From Phragmites australis (lineage: Eukaryota; Streptophyta; Magnoliopsida; Poales; Poaceae): 64,000 nucleotides of DNA. The translations under genes were made by a program, and so were the position numbers. The stretch spans positions 33,430,001 through 33,494,000 of the forward strand of contig NC_084927.1 of NCBI RefSeq assembly GCF_958298935.1. Reading direction: 5' to 3'. The notes under the pieces are model-generated. The model saw nothing but the letters and a program-made list of their open reading frames with translations. It did not search any database and was not told the DNA's origin. Shown here piece by piece: positions 48,454 through 60,289 of the stretch. The stretch's first letter is position 1; every line of letters starts with the position of its first letter.

Positions 48454-51393
48454 TCAAGCCTCAACAGAAACATCGTTATTCTGTCCACTCGAAGCAATCT
48501 TCACCTTCTTCTCCTTGCCCATTTTGCTTGATTTGCCAGATTTTCTTTTCTTGCTCGACTTCTCTAGTTCTGGTGAAGCAGACCTCGCCTCTGCAATTTC
48601 ATCATTCTCCACAGATGAATCATTAATATCATCTTTGGTAGTGACGGCATCTATATCTGGATCCACAACGGACATCCGGGTCAATGTATAGTCCAACAAA
48701 AATGTGCTTCGTACTAGTCTATCAACTCTGCTGAAATGCCTCTGCGAAGACGGAATAATGCCCTCAAGGAGCTCACTGATGCCCTTTATCTGCAGGCGGG
48801 AAAATGAAGCATCTCATGAAGCCTATGGACACACTCTTAAACACATCTTAGGAAAAGGGAATAAACATTACCTCCAGAATATCGGTGGGAGGAAAACTCC
48901 TCAATACCCGAAAAAGCACAAACTGTGCAACATGACAAAACTTGGGCTTTGTATTCCATCCACGGATGTACTCAAGAAGCAGGCGAAGGACATCCCTTGG
49001 AAGACCAAGAACGGTTTTTTCTATTGGGTCTTCCGTATCAGCTCTCCTGCACACCAGTGATATATATATAAAAGTTTGTTTAAAAAAGTATCGTGACTGT
49101 CTGAATCCCAATCAAGAACTAGTACCTGCAAAGATGTGAGAATAAATCTAGAAGCCTGTGTGGTCTTCTAAGATCAAGTGCAAGTTGTATTGCTCTTGTA
49201 TAATCAGAATCCGACACTGCATTTTCCAGTTCCTGGCCTCTTAATACTTCCTCCTCCTACAACAAAGTGAGTATGGATAAATACCTGAAGGCCTGAAGTA
49301 TGCCTGTATAGATCCCAAGGGCCATCAAGACAAATACATCAAGAATATGATAAACTCGTAGATATAGGAGTGTTCAACTCACTCAAGGTCACATCTCTTT
49401 GCAAGGACTAAAGATCAGGTATTTCACTATTTTTCTTCCAGCAATATTACAAAAAAGCAAGCATCTTGCTTACAAAGCTATATGCTGAAAGTATGACAGA
49501 AGGTTTCACTTGCCTTTTTACGGAAATCTCCCTGCTTATCTTCCATTGTACAATCATGCCACAGGTTAAGAACAGAATCAGTTCCACCAGTAGCAAGCAT
49601 TTCAGTTTTCTTGCCAACAGTCGATGCCCAAACCTGTGGAACAAATAATATTGAGTTCGTGAGTCCCCTACAGCATTCAGACATAAAAAAGTTCTTCCAT
49701 TATGCATATCAATGGTATCATACCTTCCCATCATGCTTATCATAAGTAGCAATGCATTCATTTGTTTTGATTGTCCATAGCTTCACTAGACCATCACTTC
49801 CTAAATTAAGGAACATCACACGAACAGAGTCAACAAACTTCCCCCAAAGGTAATAACATAGACGAAGAGCTTATTTCTTATTACCGCATGAAACAAATTG
49901 AGTTCCATGTGAAAGGAAAGAAGCTCGAAGAACACTTGATATATGACCCTCAAATGTCTTCAAGCATGAGCCATCAGCAACGGCCCATATTTTGATCGTT
50001 CTGTCACCAGATGATGTTATGACACATTGCTCAATAGGAGAAAACTCAACTGACCAGATGCCCCTTTTGTGCCCCTTAAGGACAACAGAGGACACTAGGT
50101 TAGGGAGTTTCCAAATGCAAGCAGTTCGGTCCTACAAAATGAAGGTGATGATATATAATGACAATCCAATGATGTAAGCCAAATAAAAGGCTTTGTGACC
50201 TCAAAAAAAGAACTAACATGCTACAATCTTACTTCAGAACCACTGCAAACAAGGCCATCATTAGGTGAGACAGCCAGAGAATTAATATCTTTATCATGTG
50301 CAGCTACGACAGCCTTTGCTTTAAGAGAAACTTCGTCACCAGCGTCACCAAGCGTATCATCCCAGCTCCATATCTTGATGGTTCGGTCACTAATAAAAAG
50401 ATAGTCTTACTTTAGAATAACAATTTCAGCATCACTTTAGGCATACAAAAGGTCAGAGAAACGGAATAGCAAACCTGCTGCCACTAATAAAAAAATTCTT
50501 TGATTTCTTTGAGAAGGCAACAGAACCAACAGCTCCCAGATGGCCTTTACCAATACCAATACAGCTTCTCCTTTCAGTGTCCCATAACCTCACCTGTGAA
50601 ACAAAAAAGATTACACTCATTAATAGGACAAGCAAAACGAGAAAGCACACAGCCATAATAAGGATCATCACAAGAGAACACATGTAGAAAAATTAGGGTA
50701 AGTCAACAGCAACATCTTCAGGACAGGACATCACAACTTACAGTATTGTCTTTGCTCCCAGTTACAACAAGCGTCTTCCCAGAAGCAGAAGCACAAGTGT
50801 CAAGGCAAACAACAATTTCAGTGTGGCCAGCCAACACATAAGAACATAACATCAATGCAACATCGTAAACACGGACCTGCATATGGAGGTAATGGCTTGA
50901 GAAATTTCATATACATGAGTCAACAAGAACCGTGCAGATATTATTTCTGAATAGCCCACCTGCTCCAAGTTAGTAGCTACAGCAAGATATTGTTCCTCCT
51001 CCCCAACAAACTTCAAGTCAAGAATCTCATCATTATAACCTACTAGTCGTCTATATAGGTTCAGTTGGAAGGTCCCTTCATCAGTTCTAGCGGGGCAATA
51101 GAACAGAAATTGCTGATCAGCAGTAGCACGTAACAATCCTAGATCATTTGGCAACATAATAGCAGATGTAAACCCCTTTCTGGATTCCTCGTTCTCTGAG
51201 TTAACGGTTACATCGGATGACTGCTGCTCGAATATGCAAAGAGAACTGCGGAAGACCAGAAAAGCCATTGATACACATAGAAATATGCAAAGAACTAAAG
51301 AGGTTGTAAATGCAAACTAATGTACCTTTCCAAGCACCAGATGCGCACGAGCCCACGTTCACCAACTGTAAGAAAATAGCCATCTGTTTTCAT
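48454..51393 (-). CDS. UTP13/TORMOZ-like WD40 protein, N-terminally truncated
   Basis: UTP13 (TBL3; TORMOZ in Arabidopsis) is a tandem WD40 component of the U3 snoRNP small-subunit processome in the nucleolus. Exons on the minus strand are 51393-51326, 51245-50960, 50876-50742, 50593-50475, 50389-50233, 50131-49885, 49800-49724, 49633-49514, 49256-49126, 49046-48872 and 48789-48454. All junctions are in frame, giving 616 residues without a stop. WD repeats show SGDRTIKIW, GHKRGIWSVEFSP and KLWTIKTNECIATYDKH. The C-terminal Utp13 domain follows (RGQELENAV...LLEYIRGWNTKPKFCHVAQF), then a Lys-rich tail. One intron uses a GC donor (AAAAAG|GCAAGT at 49514). Full-length relatives have about 870-880 residues, so the first propeller and part of the linker (roughly 260 residues) are missing: homology stops near the ATG at 51393, and an in-frame TAG lies about 75 nt upstream. 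It may be a truncated duplicate. Confidence 0.88.
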
Positions 51394-52624
51394 ATTTGCC
51401 AGTTCTATGCCCAAACAAGCCGAGAGCTCACTCTGCACGCTGTGGAGCGGGCCACTTCTGTCCACCTATTCGATGGGCTTTGCTCTTTCTATCCATTAAC
51501 ATGGCCGCGTTCTGCCTGCCCGCCTAGAGGAGACCCATGCAGATCCATCGGGCCCAGACGCCCGGCACGACCCGGCTGCGCGCTGAGCGAGGACTGACGA
51601 CGGAGAAATCAGCCGAAGGTTCCGACGGAGAAGCTAAGCAATCAGCATAGGCACCTGACCTCACAACTCTGCTCAACATGGCATTACATTTCGTCTTAGA
51701 CGACCGAGGCTCAAACTTTGCTTGGTAGATCTACTTAAAAGTTAAAGGTTCGATCTTTTACTGAGAACTACAGCTGAAATTGCTCCGGCAGTTCTGTTCT
51801 ATATCGCTCCTCTTCTGACTAACTTCTCCTGCCTCCAAATTTCAAGCCGTGACGTGCGCACAGTCTGACAGACGGAGAGATACGCCGGCTTCGGACGATC
51901 CACCTGTTTCGAGGAAAATCACGCCCGGCGTCTCCGACTATCAGCATCGGCATCGGTCGTCGCGTGCCTTATCTTGGAAACCTTCGCAGCCGTTCCGTTT
52001 GGCAGGTAGCAGTTGTCAGATTCTGCAGGTTAAATTTCAAAAGGCGCGTCGCGGCCGGGGACTTCGCCGTGCGCAGCAGGGACAGCCTGCATTTGTTAAA
52101 CATTCCCTGGGCAACTGAAATGAACGCACCTATCCGAGGCAGTGGTGGTTTAGTTTGGACGTCGGCGTCGATCGGTCGGCTTAGGTAAACGCGGCTTGAC
52201 ATCTCGCCGGCGAGCGGTGCGTCACGTATCAGCGTTTTTTCAGCTGCGTCCGGCGTCAGCGGCGAGCACCATCGATGGATATATATAAATGCGGCCGGGT
52301 TCCCCTTGTATATGCACTGACGTATCGATCGGTTAGTGTTGATTGGTTGGCTTCGCGTAGAAGAATCTTCTCCCGCTGATCGTGTTCATAAGCATTTTAG
52401 CAGTTGATGGTCTTCGCGAGTAAGCACATCAGCGTCGATTTTCACGATTGAGATCAGTGATTTGTTTCGTCGAGAAGTGACACCGTCATGTCATCATTAG
52501 TGAGACCATGTATTCCACGAAATGTATGGTACTTAACTACGTACGCATTCAGAAGTATTCATCATGGGGACAATGAAGAAAAATGACTCCTTCAACGGTA
52601 CTTCTGACCTTACTTTATAGGAAC
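51394..52624. other. Region upstream of the truncated UTP13 gene
   Basis: The DNA is unrelated to any WD40 sequence. It is GC-rich at 51.45-51.6 and 51.85-52.3 kb. A plus-strand TATA-like motif (gatatatataaatgc, about 52277) is followed by no coding frame longer than a few codons. It may hold promoters in both directions. Confidence 0.3.
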
Positions 52625-52627
52625 TAA

Positions 52628-52836
52628 GGCCTTATTTGTTTTTTTATTCTGATTATGAATTCCAACCTCAAAAATAAAAATCACGATTCTAATATAAAAA
52701 AATTGATTCTCATAATCCACAAGTTAAATTATACTATAAAATTCTACAATTCGTAATATGGTAGGAATAAGCTTCCACGGATTTGATCTACAAATTGAGT
52801 TGGATTCTCATAATCTAAAAGAAAACAAACAGACCT
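52628..52836. mobile_element. Tourist-like MITE
   Basis: A 209-bp element runs between TAA duplications (52625-52627 and 52837-52839). Its left end reads GGCCTTATTTGTTTTTT and its right end AAAACAAACAGACCT, inverted with small gaps. Subterminal complementarity continues inside (tgattatgaattccaac against ttggattctcataatc). Confidence 0.65.
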
Positions 52837-52914
52837 TAAGTCTAGCTCAATTGCTGGGTGTGAGGTGTGGATATACACTCCCACCAACTAGGTTCAAATT
52901 ATTTTTTAACTTAA

Positions 52915-53485
52915 ATTTATGTGATTATTTCTTCTTAATGAAAAATCATCTAGTTTCTCCTAGTCCTAGGTTGGATCTCTTTTTTTCTCACCTTTTTTTT
53001 GCAAGGTGTCTATTGCTTAAACTAATCAATAAGAATATCTTTACTTTTTTATGGAAGAATATCTTAACTTGTATAGAATAGCACTCACCATTTCAACACT
53101 CACCTGAATTTTCTTTAAGTTCACTTATTCATTTACTTGACCGGAGTTACTTGAAGCAGAGATCATTTTTGAGTGAGAACAGCAGGAGCAAAGATCTTAA
53201 TATGACCTGAATTTAGGTGATTAATTATTTCTTCTTAATGAAAAACAATTTAGTTTCTCCTAGGTTGGATCTCTTTTTTTTCTCACCTTTTTTTTGCAAG
53301 GCGTCTATTGCTTAGATTAATCGATAAGAATATCTTAACTTGTATAGAATAACACTCACCATTTTCACATTCACCTGAATTTGCTTTAAATTCACTAATT
53401 CATTTACTTGACCGGAGTTACTTGAAGCAGAGATCATTTTTTAGTGAGAACAGCAGGAGCAGATATCTTAATTAATATGACTCGC
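52915..53485. repeat. Segmental tandem duplication of about 300 bp
   Basis: The block at about 52915-53203 (gtgattatttcttcttaatgaaaaa through acagcaggagcaaagatcttaatatgac) recurs at about 53217-53485 with small indels. The first copy has about 30 extra bases (tttacttttttatggaagaatatc) and a few substitutions. It is non-coding. Confidence 0.85.
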
Positions 53486-53584
53486 TTTATACTGGAACAA
53501 CTTTAATTAGTGAATTTTGATCCATCATCCACACTAGAGAAACTGTGAATAACTTTATACTATGTAAAAAACAGATAAAGTAGA

Positions 53585-54734
53585 CACTACATAAGTGACG
53601 GGTCTAGTTGTGACCTATCACTAATGCTAGTCATTAGTGACGTATGAAAACTTGACCCGTCACCAATGACGACTCATCACTTACAGGTCATCGTAGGTCA
53701 GTTATTAGTGACGGGTCAAGTTTTGACCCATCACCAATGACTAACTCATCGACGAAGGGTCTCATAGGCCTGTCATAAGTGACGGGTCAAATTATGATCC
53801 GTCACTAATGACGTTATTCAGAAATACAGAAAATGATTCAAACATTACAATTTTTTTTTATTTTTCTCTTTTTTTTTTCTCACTTCAGAAGCACTAGAAT
53901 ATAAATTATTGTATATTTCTGCTCAAGTTTGATGTAAGGGGTAACGGCTATGGACACAAACGCTTGTTTCAAAAAAGGTGCAGAAATTTCCGGAGGCGAG
54001 AACTCAATCTTCCAAGCCGTTTTAGGCCTCGAAAAATTCGCCAAACCCAACAAAGTGGAGGAGAAATGGATGTAACTTTTTCTGTAGATGTCTATAGAGT
54101 CAAAAAAACGTCGAAATCGAAGTCAGTATGCAAAAGTTATAGGCATTTAACCGAAGGTACTCTAAGTCAACTGGTTTTTATGTCTATTATAAAATTAACA
54201 TTGTTGACGGGTCATAACTGTGATCCGTCACTTATGACTTGTGACCCTCGGTAAAATAGTTAAAAGGATCTTATATCTAAGTCCCTTCAGGACGCATGCG
54301 AGGTTGAGGTGGTTAGGCAGCTACGCGCGCAAGGAGCCTTCGCGAGTTCGATTCCCATGGAACGCACATTCTAAAAACAGCCTAAAAAATAGTTAGAGAC
54401 ACGTGGCGAGTGGTGATAAGCCTGAGTTGGATTAGCTTAGGTGAAAAATATTTTTTTGACTTTTTTTCGCGTCCAAAAAACCCAAAAACCGTATATCAGT
54501 CATAAGTGACGGGTCACAAATAAGTCATAAGTGATGTGTCACAGTTGTGACCCGTCACTAATGACCTTAATAAGTGAAGGATCAAGTTTTGACACGTCAC
54601 CAATAACTTTATTGCTGACGAGTTCTTACCCGTCACTTATTACATATCATCAGTGACGTGTTTGGGATGACGGATGCGGGACCTGTTAACCATAACGGTT
54701 ATAGCCTATCACCTTTGTCCATTTTTCACTAGTG
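53585..54734. mobile_element. Non-autonomous CACTA element or CACTA-like fragment
   Basis: The left edge reads CACTACATAAGTGACGGG and the right edge ATTTTTCACTAGTG, giving CACTA...TAGTG. The ends are packed with subterminal modules in both orientations (AGTGACGGGTCA...TGACCCGTCACT near 53593, 53640, 53707, 53779, 54203, 54503, 54540 and 54605), typical of CACTA transposons. The termini match each other only over CACTA, and the 3-bp flanks (AGA, TTA) differ, so one end may be internal. There is no transposase. The centre (54290-54365) carries a tRNA-like stretch with a B-box-like gagttcgattccc. Confidence 0.65.
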
Positions 54735-56030
54735 TTAATTAACAGTTGAACTCCATTTCCTCTCTGGAAAACTGAGAAACAAACGGACAGCATTGCAAAA
54801 GCCAAGCGAGTTTGTTTTATCTTCTGCATAAAATAATGGTATCTATCATCATCCTCTGAAACGGCAGCAAAGACTTTCTGAAAGGTCTGAAAGTCTAAAG
54901 TCAGAATGACTCAAAATGATCAGCTGATCACTCACATCCTCCGTGTTCTTTTGGGCAGTCAGTGGCTTCAAACATCGGGCAAGCCTTTTACTGACCTAAC
55001 CACTAACTAATTATGACCCCGTTGTTTCTGATGTGGGGATCAGGTCACCAAGTCATGGGTGAGGTCATGGCATTGTGCACAGGTCTCAAGTTCTAATCGA
55101 TGCCGTTATATGTTCGCAATCGGAAGATAAATCATAAGCTGTGTTTACTGCAGTATGCGTGGAGACTAACATTTCTAAAAAGCCGTCGCCCTCGATTCGT
55201 CTTCGCCATGCCACCACAAAGCAACTTCCTACTCCAACTAATCCAATATTTATGTGAACGTTTCCCCAAAAAGATATCTGTGACAAACAGGATAACGTAG
55301 CAAAATATCATCACCAGTGATATGAGGTTTTCAACAACTACTAGCATTTCCTGCTGGACCTTATTTTAGCATTTTTGGAATACAATTTGCTTTTTGCATG
55401 TTTTTGCGGTGTGCAACTGAAATGAACTCTGCGGTAATCATATCGAATGTTGCATATATCTGAATGACGTGAGCTTTCATCTCATGATTTTTGTTAATTT
55501 GTATGTTCATATATGAGTTGAAATTTAATATATGGTTACTTTAGTTAGTGCCAGGTGTTTACGCACCTCGCCCATATAAAATAGTTTAATGATATTGATT
55601 CATAACACACTCAAGATCGTTACTTCATATAAGATCGGTTTTTTCTTCAATAGATGGATCATTAGAAGATGTGTAAATAGTACAACTATTAACAGTCTTG
55701 TTGCTAAGACTTCATTATCTCATGTCATATCTATCTCTTCTCACTAACCAAATGATAATAGTCGTCCTTACTAACTGGAATTCTTTTTTTAACCAACTTG
55801 CTAACTAGACATTGTGTTTAGCGATTTATCAATTAAAAAATGCATGTATATTGGTTTATTTTCATCTTGTGGGTAACAATTTATTTCAATTACAACAAAT
55901 ATGACTTCGCCTTTTATGATGTACATCCTGATTTGGTATGAATGAAAGCACTATAGCTGCTCGATCCCTTCAGCAACAGTAGACTGCAAATAGTTTACTT
56001 AAGCACTTTGCAAGAAAGGAACCAGAGAAC
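54735..56030. other. Intergenic, nothing recognised
   Basis: AT-rich DNA. The short open frames near 55.1-55.3 kb on both strands are not recognisable. Confidence 0.35.
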
Positions 56031-56625
56031 TGAAAAAACCGCAACTTCACTAGAAAAACCCGAATAATCCATTACAAGAATGAGAGTTCACTACAAACAG
56101 ATCACTGGTGTATGAGCTCTGAAGTATGCTATGTTTCTGATCATTGATAGATCAAATAATATTATGAAGCCAATTAATTTAACATGTTTAAAATATTACA
56201 AACCGTCGGCCACTTGCAAATAAAAACTGTCGGGAAAATTCGTTAATATTGTAGTGAATTTGCAAGAAGGAACAATAGACTCAAATATTGATCATGCGTG
56301 TCTCTAGTCTCAACCATCTAATTGTGCAGTCATACAGTCCCATCTCACTGCTCACATGCTGAATGGTGATGCACAGCCGTACTTGGTGACATGTTAACTG
56401 CAATGGGATATTCAGGGTCCATCAAGTGATTGAACTGAAAAACCTCAACTTCACTGGTCAAAGCCGAATCTATTACAAGAGTCAGAGTTCACTACAAACA
56501 GATGACTGATGTATGAGCTCTGAAGTATGCATGCTATGTTTCTGATCATTGATAGATCTAATAATAACATGAAACTATTTTTTGCGAGTGTGAAGCTAAT
56601 TAATTTTACATGTTTAAAATTTTGT
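56031..56625. repeat. Duplicated 3' flank of the MYB gene
   Basis: The blocks at about 56031-56200 and 56436-56625 share long stretches in the same orientation (agttcactacaaacagat, gtatgagctctgaagtatg, ctatgtttctgatcattgat). The second copy adjoins the MYB stop codon, so its 3' untranslated region has been copied about 400 bp further downstream. Confidence 0.85.
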
Positions 56626-56671
56626 GCAAGTGTACGACACCGCCAACACATCCATTTCACGCATGAGAAAT

Positions 56672-57796
56672 TCATAGACGGAAGCTGCTGTCTAGCATGT
56701 CGTTCCAGAAAGGATCGTTCTCCAGAGAGCATAGACTCGGCATCTCCATGGGCTCCAACAAGTCGGCAAAACTATGCCCCGGCTGGTCAACTGCAGCTGC
56801 CACTTCCTGTGGACAAACTGGGCGTACCAATGTAGCAGCAGTGTTACAGTACTGACCAGTCGGCTCTGCATTGGAGCTGCAGAGCACTGGAGACGAAGCT
56901 CTCAGGTGCTGCACCATGTCTTGCCCTGCAAAATTTGTGGTATCACCGAGATAACCAGCTGGCAGGTAGTTCGCGTGAGACAAGAGGTTCATCTGGTCCT
57001 GGAAGTTTGGAGCAATGCTACTTGCGTTAAGCATTGCATTTCCTGCAGCTAAGTTGCAGTTGGCCATGAGAACACCAGCGCTTCCATTGTTAGAGCTGAT
57101 GGCCTCCAGCAACATTTGCAGCACTTGCGCCTGCCTCAGAGCAGTGTCCAGGTCCCCGAGGCTTGCCGCCGCACAGAGGAACGCCTCAGAGAGGCCGGGG
57201 GAAACGAGGGCGCCGTTGAGGATGTCGTCGGGGGGCAACCGCTGGTGCGTGACGGGGTCGACGCCCATGCGCAGCAGCTTCTTCCGGATGTGCGTGTTCC
57301 AGTAGTTCTTGATCTCGTTGTCCGTCCGGCCCTCCAGGTGCGTCGCAATCGTCGACCACCTAACACAGGACAATTGGCACGTCGTGTTAGTGTGCGTGTT
57401 ACTCTAACACTCGTCGTATCTTGGGGAGATTTACGTGCGCCAACTGCTGCAAATCCAAGTGGCGGCTATGCATGCATGCCATGTGGTGACTGATGGGTGA
57501 TGGAGACAAGTTGATCGGTCCTACTTGTTGCCGAGGGAGGCGTGGAGGCAGATGATGAGGCGCTCCTCCTCGTCGGTGAAGTTGCCGCGCTTGATGTCGG
57601 GGCGGAGGTAGTTGGTCCACCGGAGGCGGCAGCTCTTCCCGCAGCGGTTCAGCCCGGCGGCCTTGGGCAGGTTGCGCCAGCTGCTGACGTGCCCGCCGTG
57701 CTTCTGGATGTGCTCCACCAGCGTCCGGTCCTCGTCCTCCGTCCACGGGCCTTTCTTCACGCCGGCGTCGTGGCAGCAGCACGGAGACCTCCCCAT
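56672..57796 (-). CDS. R2R3-MYB transcription factor
   Basis: Two exons on the minus strand, 57796-57525 and 57359-56672 (AACAA|GTAGGA ... TTAG|GTGGTC), encode 319 residues. The protein opens [19 protein letters not shown]2 carries its spaced Trp residues and the motif [20 protein letters not shown], and R3 has [19 protein letters not shown] followed by [15 protein letters not shown]. The post-repeat motif resembles the MYB9/MYB107/MYB39/MYB93 neighbourhood, members of which control suberin and cuticle-related lipid genes, but this is only motif-level resemblance. The C-terminal half is Ala/Leu/Asn-rich and ends in an acidic segment ([23 protein letters not shown]), a likely activation domain. 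R2 has two extra residues between its first two Trp. The usual first MYB intron is absent. Confidence 0.95.
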
Positions 57797-57892
57797 CGTC
57801 CCGACCGACCGATATAAACACTAGGACCGCTCTGATGCAGGTCTGGCTGGGATTGCCGGGATGTTGGCAGAAGGTATGCGGCCCTTGGGCTG

Positions 57893-57900
57893 GTTTTATA
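57893..57900 (-). promoter_or_regulatory. TATA box of the MYB gene
   Basis: TTATAAAA on the minus strand lies about 100 bp upstream of the MYB ATG, followed by a leader rich in aacccagcc-type sequence. Confidence 0.6.
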
Positions 57901-57904
57901 AGGG

Positions 57905-58690
57905 AGGTCTTGCGATGGTTTCGTGCATGGCAGCACGAGAGTTCTTGTGGGAAACAAATGTTTTTTTTTTTGTAGCCGTCGTTGTTGCTTCGTCTGTGAA
58001 TCTAAGAAGTCAAAGAGAGCAGTTGCGCGAGAAATCTCTCCACGTAAGGTCTGATATATTCCTGCATGCTGCCTGCGGTTCACATTTGGCCTGGACATGT
58101 CGCAAGGCAGGCAACTAGCTGCTCTAGTGGCTGGCCTATAGTGAAATAAAACATTCTTTAATAGGAGGTCTACGTATAATGCATGTATTTGAAGGCCTGA
58201 AAGTTCAACTCTTCTTGGTCTAATTTCTTCCAAAATATCGACCCCTATAATCAGGAGCAAGCTAGCTAGCTATCCTGAGACATTGAAAGTTGTTAGACAA
58301 GTCTGAGACGATATATCTCCTAATTTTTCTGTCAAAGACACAAACTTTTCTTAATCAGTTGTGGAAAACTACTATTTTGAATATAAAGGCACTAGTATAT
58401 ATAAGATATAAAACAAATTTGTTTTGCGTAGCTTTTCGTTTCCATAAGCTATCAAAGCTCCAAGCCTCAGATAATGCACGAAGAAGCAATATGGGGAGGA
58501 GGATAGCACGATTGGCATGTACCCAACTGCAAATGTGCATGCATGGCACAGCTAGGCAGCCCCAGATACGACGAACCTTCGCAACGTCCATCCGGTGATG
58601 CCACTGCACAAGACTGTTGGATTGCAAGCATGGCTGCAAATACAAATAGGCTATTCAAATTACGTCGCTGCTTTGGTCTCTCGAGACAAA
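57905..58690. other. Upstream region of the MYB gene
   Basis: Promoter-side DNA with no second gene that I can support. Confidence 0.35.
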
Positions 58691-58696
58691 ATTTTT

Positions 58697-59523
58697 TAGT
58701 AAATTGCGCAAAAATATAAGTATTATGTTATTTGTAACACAAAATTATAAGTATTATGACTAGTAACACAAAATTACAAATATTATGCACCAATTTCACA
58801 CAAAACTCAATTTTAATTGGATTCACTCAAAAAATGATATTATATTTCTCCAAAAATCCTAGAGTTTTTTTTACTTATTCCATAATTAATTTTCAACCTA
58901 TTTTAATTGGATTCACCTAAAAATTATGTGTATAATTTAAACTAAAATTCTCTAAAAATACTACTTTTATAACTCCTAACAATTGTTAGGGTCTCAAATA
59001 AAATCCCAAAAATTTGGAAAAAAATTACTAATATTCTTATTATATGATTTACTAATTTCTAAAACTATTTACATCCCTATGTTATATGGTGAAGAGTGAT
59101 TTCCTTTGTAATGCTTCACTTATATGCACCATTTATATATTTAAAAGGAACTTACTTTTTACCATATAAACAAGGACTGGAAATAATTTGAGAAATTAGT
59201 CCATCATATAAGAATAATATTATTGAATTTTCCCAGATTTTTAGGATTTTATTGAAGGCACTAACAATTGTTAGTAGTTATAAAAGTAGCATTTTTAGAG
59301 AATTTTAGTTTAAATTCTACACATATTTTTTGAGTGAATCTAATTAAAATGGGTTTCACGTGGATTATGGAACATGTAAAAAATATTCTAGGATTGTTGG
59401 AGAAACATAATACCATTTTTTAAATGAATTCAATTAAAATTGGATTTTGTGTGAAATTGATGCACAATACTTGTAGTTTTGTGTTACAAATAACACAATA
59501 CTTGTAGTTTTGTAAATTCACTC
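58697..59523. mobile_element. Mutator-like MITE, same family as 47.6 kb
   Basis: An AT-rich element of about 827 bp has the right end caatacttgtagttttgtaaattcactc and a decayed inverted left end (agtaaattgcgcaaaaatataagtattatg). Subterminal blocks (tgttatttgtaacacaaaa, ccaatttcacacaaaactcaattttaattgg) match the right half in inverted order and resemble the element at 47642-48349. The acacaaaattataagtattatg module is repeated at the left end. A clean 9-bp duplication is not visible. Confidence 0.65.
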
Positions 59524-60280
59524 TCTTTTTTTAACAAGAGGAAACCCCACATTCCATTATTTTCATAACGGAACCATGCATGTACAGTTTTGGTTAAAAA
59601 AGTTAAGGTTATTCTAGGAACATAAAAGATATAGAGAGTAGCAAAAAAAATAGCCGTCATTACAGAACCACAGCTCGAGCTAGGATTAACGACAAAAGCA
59701 GAGAAAGTTTAAAACTAAATCAAAGAAAAAGACGAGGAATTGGCATCCACAAACTAAATCAAAGAAAAAAAAAGGGAATGCAAAATGAACTTGGGTTTAG
59801 TTGACATTGTACACTTGTCGTCTACACCAAAAAAAAAACTCGAAAATTTCAATATGTAGTAAACGTGAGTACATGTAAGAAATCATGAAAAATAATGGCC
59901 TTTGTATACTGTAAAAAATTGGGAAAAAATTATACACCACTGTAAGTTAAGGTTGTCCGTTTATATTGAACATATAATCGTATACTTATGCATTTTTTTT
60001 CTTTGCAAATGCATATGTTTCAACATGTCTACATCTATGTTTTTTGTAAGACTTTATGGAAGTGCAATAGTGTGCAAACCTCTACTGGGTGTATGTTCTC
60101 AAAATATGAGAAAACTGCATGGTGGTTTTGTTTTTAGAAAATTGCAGGAGCTGAACCTTTCGTTAAGAAGAATATAATAATGATTATATTGGTGATATTC
60201 TCGATCAAAAAAGTTTGTATGCTATCAATCCTGTTGTCAATGCAATGCTTTTCATGCATTGAAAACATTATCCCTGAGTG
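59524..60280. other. Intergenic, AT-rich
   Basis: No gene recognised. It is partly composed of A-rich tracts and may include the decayed 5' part of the LINE that follows. Confidence 0.35.
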
Positions 60281-60289
60281 AGTTGGAAT

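Noticed and set aside
54290..54365. tRNA gene inside the CACTA-like element
   Set aside because: Only the T-arm-like half is convincing; the acceptor and anticodon stems do not pair.
58467..58631. Cys-rich 54-residue frame (MLAIQQSCAVASPDGRC...) as a secreted peptide
   Set aside because: The hydrophobic part lies upstream of the only ATG, and the Cys spacing fits no family I know.
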